NCBI GenBank assembly: GCA_016199015.1
Contig: JACQHN010000176.1
Coordinates: 1 to 7,106 of the forward strand
Reading direction: 5' to 3'
DNA from: Nitrospira defluvii
Lineage (GTDB): Bacteria > Nitrospirota > Nitrospiria > Nitrospirales > Nitrospiraceae
DNA length: 7,106 nt
The notes under the pieces are model-generated. The model was not told where the DNA came from, made no database searches, and saw only the letters and a list, made by a program, of their open reading frames with translations. Shown piece after piece: positions 1-6,881 of this stretch (within the stretch, counting starts at the first letter, position 1; each line of letters opens with the position of its first letter). The position numbers and the translations under genes were made by a program.

Positions 1-897
1 GAGGTCCTCTCGGAAAAGGCCCTTGCGAACCAGTTCGTCGAGATTTTTGTTGGTGGCGGCCACGATCCGCACATCGACTTTGATGGACTGCACGCCTCCG
101 ACTCGGGTGAACTCGCGTTCTTGCAAGACACGCAGGAGCTTGGCTTGGGTTGCGGGACTGAGGTCGCCGATTTCATCCAGAAAGAGTGTGCCGGTGTGCG
201 CTAGTTCGAATTGCCCCACACGCCGCGCCGTCGCATCGGTGAAGGAACCTTTCTCGTGTCCGAACAGTTCGCTTTCGATGAGGGTTTCCGGCAGCGCTGC
301 GCAATTGAGTGCCACAAATGGGCGCTCTCGTCGCGCACTGTTGTAATGGATCGCCTTCGCCACGAGTTCTTTTCCGGTGCCACTCTCGCCCGTGACCAAC
401 ACGGTGGTGCGGCTGTCGGCCACCTGCTCAATCTTCGCGTAGATTTCCTGCATGGACGGACTTTTGCCGATGAGATTGTGGAAGGCGTATCGCTGCACGA
501 CCTGGGCGCGTAGTTGACGGACTTCCTGTTCCAATTCCTGCTTGCCCAGCGCGCGTTCAATGACGATCTGCAACTCTTCCACGTCGAACGGCTTGGACAG
601 ATAATCGACGGCGCCCATCTTCATGGCGTCGACAGCCGTTTTGACCGATTTCGTTCCGGTCAGCATGATCACCGGCACGGCACGACCCTCTGTGCGCATT
701 GTTTGGAGGGCCGTGAGGCCGTCTGTTCCCGGCAAAATCACATCCAAAAGAACCAGATCAGGGGATTCGCGTTTGAAGAGCTGAAGGCCGCCGGCGGCGT
801 CCGCCGCTTCCAGAATCTCGTAGGTCGGTTCCAAGACCGCCTTCAACGAAGCGCGAACACGCGGTTCGTCATCGACAAGCAGTACCCGTTTTTTCAT
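1..897 (-). CDS. NtrC-type sigma-54-dependent response regulator (3' end outside window)
   Basis: The first 299 codons of an NtrC-family transcription activator are present. Residues 3-120 form a receiver domain with the acidic pair D9/D10, phospho-acceptor D52 (motif LLDVILPG), T80 and K102. A coiled linker follows, then the sigma-54-interacting AAA+ domain from about residue 141. It has Walker A GESGTGKE (170-177), Walker [10 protein letters not shown] (236-244), a sensor-I-like ATN (281-283) and the start of the arginine-finger region (FRED, near 295-298), where the window ends. The rest of the AAA+ domain and the expected DNA-binding helix-turn-helix lie outside. The sigma-54 contact loop reads GSFTDA (217-222) instead of GAFTGA. 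The family remodels sigma-54 RNA polymerase by ATP hydrolysis after phosphorylation by a partner kinase. The gene starts one base after the stop of the upstream histidine kinase, with a Shine-Dalgarno in the kinase's last codons, so the two are almost certainly cognate. Target genes are unknown. Confidence 0.95.
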   Translation of the reverse strand, partial: MKKRVLLVDDEPRVRASLKAVLEPTYEILEAADAAGGLQLFKRESPDLVLLDVILPGTDGLTALQTMRTEGRAVPVIMLTGTKSVKTAVDAMKMGAVDYLSKPFDVEELQIVIERALGKQELEQEVRQLRAQVVQRYAFHNLIGKSPSMQEIYAKIEQVADSRTTVLVTGESGTGKELVAKAIHYNSARRERPFVALNCAALPETLIESELFGHEKGSFTDATARRVGQFELAHTGTLFLDEIGDLSPATQAKLLRVLQEREFTRVGGVQSIKVDVRIVAATNKNLDELVRKGLFREDL

Positions 898-898
898 G

Positions 899-2182
899 TT
901 ACTCCCGTGCTGCTGAGACTGTGGTGCGCACACCCGGTGCGGGAAGATTGACGGAAAACGTGGATCCTGCGCCGACCTGACTCTCGACCAAGAGTTTACC
1001 ACCATGGTCATGGACGATCTGGTGAGCAGTGGTCAGTCCTAGGCCCGATCCGTCGCCGGCACTGTTGGAGTGCTTTGTGGTGAAAAATGGATCGAAGATG
1101 TGTTCCAGATGTTCTGGCGCAATGCCGCATCCTTCGTCCTCGACCCGCAGTTGCACCCATGAGGTGCCGTCGACGTGCGGCAGCAATCGGGTCTGGACGC
1201 AAATCACGCCGTGGCCGTTCGGCATCGCATCGAGCGCATTCAGGAACAGGTTGAGGAGAACCTGTTTGATCTGTTGACGATCGAGCGAGAGCAGCGGCAG
1301 GTCAGGCGCCAGAGTGGTGCGCAAATGAGTGCCCCGCTGCGACGCGGTAGCCGATACGAAACAGAGGCATGAGGTGACGAGTTCATTCAAGTCCACATCG
1401 CTTGGTTGCGGAGTCATGTAGCTGGCGTAATCAAGAATTTCGTGCAGCAAGCGCTCGATGCGATGAACGTCCTCGATGGCCAGTTGACTGAATTCCTTGA
1501 TGAACACGGGATCCTGCTGGCGTTGCGGGGCCAATTGGATAAAAGTCTTGATCGACGTAAGGGGGTTACGGATTTCATGGGCAAATCCGCCCGCCATAAT
1601 CTCCAGGGAGCGCAGTCGATCGGTTCGTCTCATCAGCGTAGAGGAACGACGCAAATCGTCCTGTGCCATGTGATGATCCAAGGCATTGCAGGCGATGTGT
1701 GCGATGGTTTCGGCGATTGCGATGTCGGCTTCGCTCACGTGAATGTCCGTGTTGAGCGGGCCGAGGACACAGAGTCCGAGGAGGCCCCGGTGTGACCGTA
1801 GCGGAATACAGAGGGCCGCCCGCATTGCAGCCAAGGCCGAGCCCACCGGTGAGGCCCGCTCCTGCTCGTATCGAAGTATGCGTGAGGTGTGGGAAAGGTA
1901 TGTGATGAGGGTGTGATCACCAGGCAATGCGGGCGGCAATGTAGGCGCGATGCTCTGGCCCAGGGCCGCAAGGAGACGGTACTGGCTAGCATCGAACTCT
2001 CGTACCCAGATCGCCGCTTCGGGCAGGCCAACTTGTTGTGAGAGGGGGGTCAGAATGCAGTCGCTGAGGCGTTGGAGATCCTTCGCACGTCCCGCAGCCT
2101 CGGCAAAGGCACCGATCATCCTGAGGAGTTCCACGGAATCTGAACGGATAGAGGCGCGCGGGTTATGCTCGTCGCGTATCAT
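899..2182 (-). CDS. GAF-domain sensor histidine kinase, NtrB-like, soluble
   Basis: A complete 427-residue histidine kinase. Residues about 25-170 form a GAF-like sensor domain; conserved patches include [20 protein letters not shown] (122-141). A helical linker leads to the dimerisation/phosphotransfer helix with the H-box [11 protein letters not shown]202 is the predicted phosphorylated residue. The ATPase domain shows the N-box ([15 protein letters not shown]311 and N315), G1 box DEGCGI (349-354), F-box FDPFFTTK (363-370) and G2 box GDGSGLGL (376-383). All catalytic boxes are intact, so it should autophosphorylate. No membrane segment or signal peptide is visible, so it is probably cytoplasmic and senses an internal signal or ligand through GAF; the ligand cannot be told. 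The ATG start is the only reasonable one, because an in-frame TGA lies seven codons upstream; its Shine-Dalgarno is poor. The stop is one base from the start of the NtrC-type regulator, its probable phosphotransfer partner. Confidence 0.95.
   Translation of the reverse strand: MIRDEHNPRASIRSDSVELLRMIGAFAEAAGRAKDLQRLSDCILTPLSQQVGLPEAAIWVREFDASQYRLLAALGQSIAPTLPPALPGDHTLITYLSHTSRILRYEQERASPVGSALAAMRAALCIPLRSHRGLLGLCVLGPLNTDIHVSEADIAIAETIAHIACNALDHHMAQDDLRRSSTLMRRTDRLRSLEIMAGGFAHEIRNPLTSIKTFIQLAPQRQQDPVFIKEFSQLAIEDVHRIERLLHEILDYASYMTPQPSDVDLNELVTSCLCFVSATASQRGTHLRTTLAPDLPLLSLDRQQIKQVLLNLFLNALDAMPNGHGVICVQTRLLPHVDGTSWVQLRVEDEGCGIAPEHLEHIFDPFFTTKHSNSAGDGSGLGLTTAHQIVHDHGGKLLVESQVGAGSTFSVNLPAPGVRTTVSAARE
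902..906 (-). promoter_or_regulatory. Shine-Dalgarno of the NtrC-type regulator, inside the kinase gene
   Basis: On the minus strand GGGAG stands four bases before the regulator's ATG (895-897) and overlaps the kinase's last sense codon and stop codon TAA (899-901). The placement supports this start and implies translational coupling of kinase and regulator. Confidence 0.6.
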
Positions 2183-2288
2183 TGTCGTGCGCAGAAAAAA
2201 TCAATCCAGTCACCATGCTACTGGTGGTGTTAACCGACTCGCTGCCGGTGTGGTGCTCGTGAAGGCAGTATATATGCGCGCTTTTTTT
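2183..2288 (-). promoter_or_regulatory. Intergenic spacer with possible promoter for the kinase/regulator pair
   Basis: This 106-base spacer separates the giant fusion gene from the kinase gene. On the minus strand TATACT (2267-2272) differs from the sigma-70 -10 consensus by one base. An 8-A tract (2282-2289) lies just upstream, but the hexamer at the -35 distance is poor. No convincing sigma-54 -24/-12 element (TGGCAC-N5-TTGC) is seen. A weak 5-bp hairpin (CACCA/TGGTG, 2211-2226) sits about ten bases before a 6-T run on the minus strand; it is too weak to call a terminator. The pair may be transcribed from here, by read-through from the upstream gene, or both. Confidence 0.25.
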
Positions 2289-5200
2289 TCAGCCAGAGGA
2301 ATCAGGTTTTTCAGCGGCGGCGAGGAGAATGTGCCCGGAGAGCACGCGCAGCAGTCTCACCGGTGTGGGTGTGATCTGTGAGAGGCGCGCACTGAGCGTG
2401 TCTTCTTCGAATGCGTGCAATTGACCGACTCGCAGGGCTTTGCAGCACTGGGCCATGCGATTCAAGGTCAGGCGGGTGTCTCCCGTGAACGCGTCGATAC
2501 CGAGTTCTTGCAATGGCGGACGATACAGGAGGGCCACGTCCGCAGAGGGGGTAAAGGCACTTACGACGAGCTTCCCGCCCGGACGGAGTACACGGAAGAG
2601 TTCTCGTAATGTATGGAGGGGTGAAGGCGCAAAGCTGAGTGATAAATTCGCCACGATACGATCGAATGAATGGTCTGCGAAGGGAAGCGCTTCTAAGGAT
2701 CGGCCGAGCACCCAGCTTTGGGCGACGGGTGTCGGACCGGAGATCCGGCCGGAGAATAAACTGTCCACGTGTCGCAAGGCATCTTTCGTCGCGGCCTGTG
2801 CCGCATGGAGCGCGGAGGGGGAAAGGTCCATTCCGACATACCGAATGGGTCGGCTGTGGCGCCACGTTTGAGCGCGGAGGCGGTATGAGAGATTTAGAAG
2901 AAGTAACCTGGCGAAGGAATGGATGCCGCATCCGACATCGAGGAGCGCCAGGCCTCCGTCAAGTGGCTGCACGAGTTGGTAGAGCTGATCGATATATTGC
3001 CAATACGTCGGCAGCTCATCCAGGGTCTGGGTGAGGTTGGTTTGCACGTTCCAGAGGCGTTCGCTGGCGGCGGTGCCGACGGCATACTTGGCGCGAAGTT
3101 GGTCGCGTTCGAAGCGGGCGCGAATAGCGGTGGATCGTGAGATAGGTTGAAGGGCTGCGGCGGATGAATGCGCCAATGCATCAGGCGGGTGACAGAGCTG
3201 CCGGAGACGTTGCCAGCTCGCCTGCAGGGTTTTCGGCGCGATATCGCCGGCAGTGAGAATGGGAGACGGCAAGCTGACGCGGCTGCTTTTTAATCCGAGC
3301 AGACGCATGGCATCGTTCAAGAGAGCCGGTGATGGACCTGGTATCGGCAGTTCAGGGGCATCCGGGCCGGCGGTGAGAAACACGACGTCCGTTTCACAGT
3401 GCGTCAAATCCTCATGCAGTGCGGTCGTATCGGCATACTGTGCGGCAACGGCGTCGGTTAAAAAGTGATCCATATCGAGAGGAATTCCCATGAGGTTGCC
3501 GAGGCCAAGTCGGCTCCCCGCGAGGTGCTCCTGGACCACGTCGCGGTGATGAAGGGCCGTGAGACAATTCCTGAGGTCGAGAGTTGGATTGAGCAGGATG
3601 AGCCGACGAATCAGTCGGTGCCAGTCTTGGCGACGCAGCGCAATTCGTCCGAGGAGGTCCGGCGCCAGTACGGTCAGCGATGCCCCAGGCCATTCCTTCT
3701 GTGTAAAGGCCAGTACGGTATCGAGGTCGTCTTCCAGGGATGTGAATGTGGTCTGAACCGGATCGCCGTCGCTGAGGCCGATGTGGCGGCTGTGATCGTA
3801 TCGCAGGACCCGCAGTCCGCTACCGGCAAGAAAGTACGCGAAGGCCACATAGGCCTGTTGAGGCATGCCATATCCCGAGCACAGGAGGACGATTGGAAGC
3901 GCTGTGGCCTGTGATTGCCGGGGAGAGTCATGGCACAGCGCAATCATGTGGCCATCACGATTCCGCAGGGCATGTGAGACCGTGACCACGGGAGCATCGG
4001 ACATCGGTTCGGCGAGATCGTGAGATGAGCCGATTGCCGGCGTGATGATGCTCCGAAGTCTGTATTCCTGGGCGGCAGACAGATGCTCGAAACGCACTCC
4101 CAGCCGAAATCGTCCTCCCGTCGCCGGCGCCAGATGAGACGTCGCATCGATGCGACGGATGCGTGTCCAGATGACACGTGCGGTCCATGGCTCGTCCGAC
4201 TCTTCCGAGGCCGATGCGCCGGAGGGTTGAGCGATCGGGCCAACAGGAATCAATTGGATGACTTGGTGAACGGCGAGGGAGTCGGGATGTCCGGACAGTT
4301 CGAGGCAGGCTCCGTCTCGGCTCAGGTTCAAGATCAGGCCAAGTGGGCGATCTGCTCGGTGCTCCGACCCCGCCAGCCGAATGGGACGTGCCACTGCCAG
4401 GCGCACCGCTTCGCGCCGGTCCTCAGACCATTCCCCGTATGAGATCGTCTCTTGCCGGCCGTCTACAGCCGGGAAGGGGGGAAGGATCAGGGCTTCGAAT
4501 GTCACCGTTGTCGAACCCTCCTGCAATCCATCCAGAAGCGATTGCAGCACGTCTCGATCGTGCTCGCTGGTAAGCGTAAACGATATGACGATCTCCTTGA
4601 TCGACTGCACGGTGGTTTCTGCAGGCGCAGGAGGACGCTCATGAACGACGCCCTGAAGTTCCAGGAAGCTCACCGGCGTCTTGATGACGACGTACGCCGG
4701 TTGCAGATGCACAGACGGTGACAAGTCACGGATTGCCAGGAGCGCCCCTCTCGTACTCATGTTTCGCAGGACACCCCGGAGAGTACTGTTGCCGATAGTC
4801 AATTCAACGGGGAGCGATAACAGCCTGCGCTCGAACTGGCGGCGGTCATGGGGTTGTGTGGCGGGGTTCGGAATGCCTGTTCGAGAGGGGTTGGGTACAG
4901 CGATGGAGGCCGTGGATGAAGATCCATGCTTTTCGCGAGTGCCTGGCGAGGCCATGATGTCAATGGCGGGAATTCTGACCTTGATCGTCAATCCTTTATC
5001 GGGCGGGCGCGCAATCTCTATGGCTCCGCCATGTGCCTGGACGATCCGGTGAGCCCGCAAAAACTCCTCCGGCAAAATGCCGCCTTCAGGCAACGCGGGT
5101 GAAGAGGACACAGTGTCTCCGACAACCTCTTGGATGCTGAAGGTAGCATACGTGCGTGTGGCCCTCGGGTCAAAGGCTGGGTCGCCTTGCGGCGCCATGT

Positions 5201-6491
5201 TGTCTTGAACGGTGAGTGGTTCCGTATGTAACGTGAGGCGTGAAGGTGTGGTGGCGCCGGCGGTGCATCGTTGTGCATAGTCGAGAAGAATTCGCGCGAG
5301 ATCTGCAACTGCGTCACGCGATCCTAGGATGATCGGGAGATCCATGGCGAAGTGTGATGTCAGGAGGAGTTCCTTGCCTTGCGGCTCGCGTTGGGCCGAC
5401 AGCACGACCGCTTGAAGAATTTCGTTGAGAACAAGAGGTTCACCTGCTGAAGGTCGTGCATGAATGACCTGCACCAGTTGTTGGCTCAGTTGGCTGGCCT
5501 GCGAGGCCTTGGCGACCATGGTTTCGACATGCTGCTCGATCTTGCTGTGCTGGATCGCGCTGAGCAGTCGTTGTGAGTCTTGGAGGAGAGTGGTAAGGGG
5601 CTGCTGCAGTTGACGCGATACCCGGGCGGCCTCCTGTGAGAGGTTAAGTTGGTGGTCGGTCTCTTGGAGTCTGGATTCCAATTGTGTGAGGCGGTCCTGT
5701 TGAGCCTTTTCCTGTGAAAGATCGCGAAGTAACCCCACGGTGCCGATATATCGATGGGCATTGTCGAACAGCCCCTTGGCCGTGACTTCCACGGATATGA
5801 CCGGGGATGGGACATCTGGAAGCGCCTTCCGATGCAGCGTAAGTTCGACTCTGCGCACTGAGCGGCTGCCGGCCCGGCGTTCGTTCAATCGAAAACGTCC
5901 TGCGGCTTCCTGTAGGGGGGGGAGCAGGATCGAATAATGCTGGCCGGCGAGTTCCTCGGGTGTGTAGCCGAGTAAGGCAGTGACGGTTGCGCTGACGTAG
6001 ACAAAGCGCCCGTCTTGGTCGAGCTCGTACAACAGGTCGCTCACGGTTTCCATAAATCGCAGGTGCCGCTGAAACGTGCGGTCTAACTTCATTTGGAGAT
6101 CGCGTTTTTCGACGGCTTCTTGGACAGAGAAGAGCAATTCCGTGACAAAGCCAGGTGAATTTTTGAAGAGGAGAAAGTCGGCCCCGTTTTGCAAGGCTTG
6201 GACGGCCGTCTGTGAATCACTCTGGTTGGTTTGGAGGATGATCGCCGCATAGGGGGCATTGCGGCGGATACGCGCGAGGATGTCGAGCCCACTGTCTGGG
6301 CTCAAGTCCTGATCAATGAGGATGATGTGCCATTCGGCTCGTTGACTGAAGGTGAGAGCCTCTTCCGAAGAAAATCCGGCTTCAATGCGGCAATCGGAGA
6401 AAAATCCTCTGAGGCTGGAGGTCACCAGTTTGAGCTCGTCGGGATGTTCGTTGATGAGGAGGATGTTCAGCGACGGTTCAGGAATCGACAT
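2289..6491 (-). CDS. 1400-residue fusion: REC-PAS-pseudokinase-PilZ-PilZ-LuxD-like hydrolase-methyltransferase
   Basis: A single open frame with seven recognisable parts. (1) Receiver-like, about 8-125: D60, T88 and K110 are kept, but the usual Asp pair is N14/E15. (2) PAS, about 138-260, with LLGYTPEELAG. (3) Coiled coil plus degenerate kinase core, about 262-512: the H-box-like VSRQLQQPLTTLL has R293 where the histidine belongs, and the N-box and glycine-rich boxes are lost, though HRIVQAHGGAIEI (481-493) still marks the fold. (4) PilZ 1, about 549-660: RxxxR at 551-555 and NMSTRG at 577-582. (5) PilZ 2, about 690-815: RxxxR at 693-697 and NLSRDG at 722-727. (6) Alpha/beta hydrolase resembling LuxD acyl transferase, about 836-1080, with SGYG, YDHSRHIGLSDGD and D945 at the expected serine position. 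(7) Class I methyltransferase, about 1128-1395: LLDVGCGI (1183-1190), D1222, LPFADHSFDRIV (1269-1280) and VLRPGGKLVV (1301-1310). No membrane segment is seen, so it is likely cytoplasmic. I infer c-di-GMP control of the C-terminal enzyme part; the substrate is unknown. The ATG is the only plausible start: an in-frame TGA lies 13 codons upstream, and the nearest Shine-Dalgarno-like GAGGA is rather distant. Confidence 0.9.
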   Translation of the reverse strand: MSIPEPSLNILLINEHPDELKLVTSSLRGFFSDCRIEAGFSSEEALTFSQRAEWHIILIDQDLSPDSGLDILARIRRNAPYAAIILQTNQSDSQTAVQALQNGADFLLFKNSPGFVTELLFSVQEAVEKRDLQMKLDRTFQRHLRFMETVSDLLYELDQDGRFVYVSATVTALLGYTPEELAGQHYSILLPPLQEAAGRFRLNERRAGSRSVRRVELTLHRKALPDVPSPVISVEVTAKGLFDNAHRYIGTVGLLRDLSQEKAQQDRLTQLESRLQETDHQLNLSQEAARVSRQLQQPLTTLLQDSQRLLSAIQHSKIEQHVETMVAKASQASQLSQQLVQVIHARPSAGEPLVLNEILQAVVLSAQREPQGKELLLTSHFAMDLPIILGSRDAVADLARILLDYAQRCTAGATTPSRLTLHTEPLTVQDNMAPQGDPAFDPRATRTYATFSIQEVVGDTVSSSPALPEGGILPEEFLRAHRIVQAHGGAIEIARPPDKGLTIKVRIPAIDIMASPGTREKHGSSSTASIAVPNPSRTGIPNPATQPHDRRQFERRLLSLPVELTIGNSTLRGVLRNMSTRGALLAIRDLSPSVHLQPAYVVIKTPVSFLELQGVVHERPPAPAETTVQSIKEIVISFTLTSEHDRDVLQSLLDGLQEGSTTVTFEALILPPFPAVDGRQETISYGEWSEDRREAVRLAVARPIRLAGSEHRADRPLGLILNLSRDGACLELSGHPDSLAVHQVIQLIPVGPIAQPSGASASEESDEPWTARVIWTRIRRIDATSHLAPATGGRFRLGVRFEHLSAAQEYRLRSIITPAIGSSHDLAEPMSDAPVVTVSHALRNRDGHMIALCHDSPRQSQATALPIVLLCSGYGMPQQAYVAFAYFLAGSGLRVLRYDHSRHIGLSDGDPVQTTFTSLEDDLDTVLAFTQKEWPGASLTVLAPDLLGRIALRRQDWHRLIRRLILLNPTLDLRNCLTALHHRDVVQEHLAGSRLGLGNLMGIPLDMDHFLTDAVAAQYADTTALHEDLTHCETDVVFLTAGPDAPELPIPGPSPALLNDAMRLLGLKSSRVSLPSPILTAGDIAPKTLQASWQRLRQLCHPPDALAHSSAAALQPISRSTAIRARFERDQLRAKYAVGTAASERLWNVQTNLTQTLDELPTYWQYIDQLYQLVQPLDGGLALLDVGCGIHSFARLLLLNLSYRLRAQTWRHSRPIRYVGMDLSPSALHAAQAATKDALRHVDSLFSGRISGPTPVAQSWVLGRSLEALPFADHSFDRIVANLSLSFAPSPLHTLRELFRVLRPGGKLVVSAFTPSADVALLYRPPLQELGIDAFTGDTRLTLNRMAQCCKALRVGQLHAFEEDTLSARLSQITPTPVRLLRVLSGHILLAAAEKPDSSG

Positions 6492-6838
6492 GGAAGGTCT
6501 TAGATCCTCACGCAGGGGGTGCGATCATGCGGCCCGGATGCCATTGTAGGCGTGCTCAGGTCTTCACCGTTCAACAATGAACCTACTTCCCCCCTCAGGG
6601 GGACAACTGTGTCCTGTTGAAACGGGTCAGCACGCATGAATGGTTCAATATCATACAACTTCCTGAGAATCCCAGTCCGCTGCATGAGGGGACGATTGTA
6701 CGTCGGTAGGGGAATGTGGGATCGTGGTTGGTTGAAATTGGCCAGGGCTCTCGTTACGAGCACACTCTCATCTGAGAAGCAGCTGAGTCGTGCGCTTGAT
6801 GGTTCTGGATTCGGAGGCCGTAGGAAGCAGGAAAAAGG
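6492..6838. other. Intergenic region of about 350 bases upstream of the fusion gene
   Basis: No gene here is convincing. It should contain the promoter and leader of the 1400-codon gene. On the minus strand TATGAT (around 6650-6656) is -10-like but lacks a good -35 partner, and I see no sigma-54 -24/-12 pair. Small inverted repeats are GTTCA-N4-TGAAC (6569-6582) and CCCCC-TCA-GGGGG (6590-6602). Neither is followed by a T-run, so they are not terminators; they could be operators or chance. A GTG-start frame on the minus strand is listed separately at low confidence. Confidence 0.5.
6500..6763 (-). CDS. Doubtful small ORF (87 codons, GTG start), function unknown
   Basis: A frame of 87 codons opens with GTG and ends with TAA 8 bases before the ATG of the giant fusion gene, a spacing that would suit a translationally coupled leader gene. 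The product would be hydrophilic, with no signal peptide, membrane segment or family motif that I recognise. The Shine-Dalgarno before the GTG is poor, and third codon positions do not show the GC bias expected of a gene here. It may equally be untranslated leader. I list it only because of its length and its position. Confidence 0.2.
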   Translation of the reverse strand: MLVTRALANFNQPRSHIPLPTYNRPLMQRTGILRKLYDIEPFMRADPFQQDTVVPLRGEVGSLLNGEDLSTPTMASGPHDRTPCVRI

Positions 6839-6870
6839 TCATCGCCCACCGCAATTGCGGTGGGCGATGA
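6831..6870 (-). terminator. Strong intrinsic terminator built on a 32-bp perfect palindrome
   Basis: Positions 6839-6870 form a perfect inverted repeat: arms 6839-6854 and 6855-6870, with centre GCAATTGC. As RNA it would fold into a stem of about 14 bp with a 4-base loop. On the minus strand the stem is followed after two bases by TTTTT (6832-6836), and it begins 11 bases after the stop codon of the gene at 6882. This is a textbook rho-independent terminator for that gene, and it insulates the fusion gene downstream. No T-run follows on the plus strand, so it is probably one-directional. Confidence 0.9.
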
Positions 6871-6881
6871 ATGGAAAGTGC

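Noticed and set aside
514..951. Plus-strand open frame of 145 codons
   Set aside because: It lies antisense to the intact NtrC-type regulator and the end of the kinase, both with full motif sets. Its product shows no family features, so it is a shadow frame.
2211..2226. Hairpin between the fusion gene and the kinase gene as a terminator
   Set aside because: The stem is only 5 bp and the T-run starts about ten bases later, too weak for intrinsic termination.
2311..2931. Minus-strand frame of 206 codons in another phase
   Set aside because: It is Arg/Pro-rich, typical of an out-of-frame reading of GC-rich coding sequence, and lies inside the methyltransferase region.
3465..3914. Plus-strand open frame of 149 codons, and similar plus-strand frames across 2415-5052
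   Set aside because: All are antisense to the continuous 1400-codon gene, whose translation matches known domains along its whole length.
2289..6491. Bioluminescence (lux) gene cluster
   Set aside because: Only a degenerate LuxD-like domain is present. No luciferase, fatty-acid reductase or synthetase gene is in the window.
2289..6491. Chimera from assembly error or a frameshift joining two genes
   Set aside because: The frame is continuous with plausible linkers between domains and one consistent phase. It cannot be fully excluded without relatives, but nothing in the sequence suggests it.
6590..6602. CCCCC-TCA-GGGGG inverted repeat as a terminator
   Set aside because: Short stem, 3-base loop and no following T-run on either strand.
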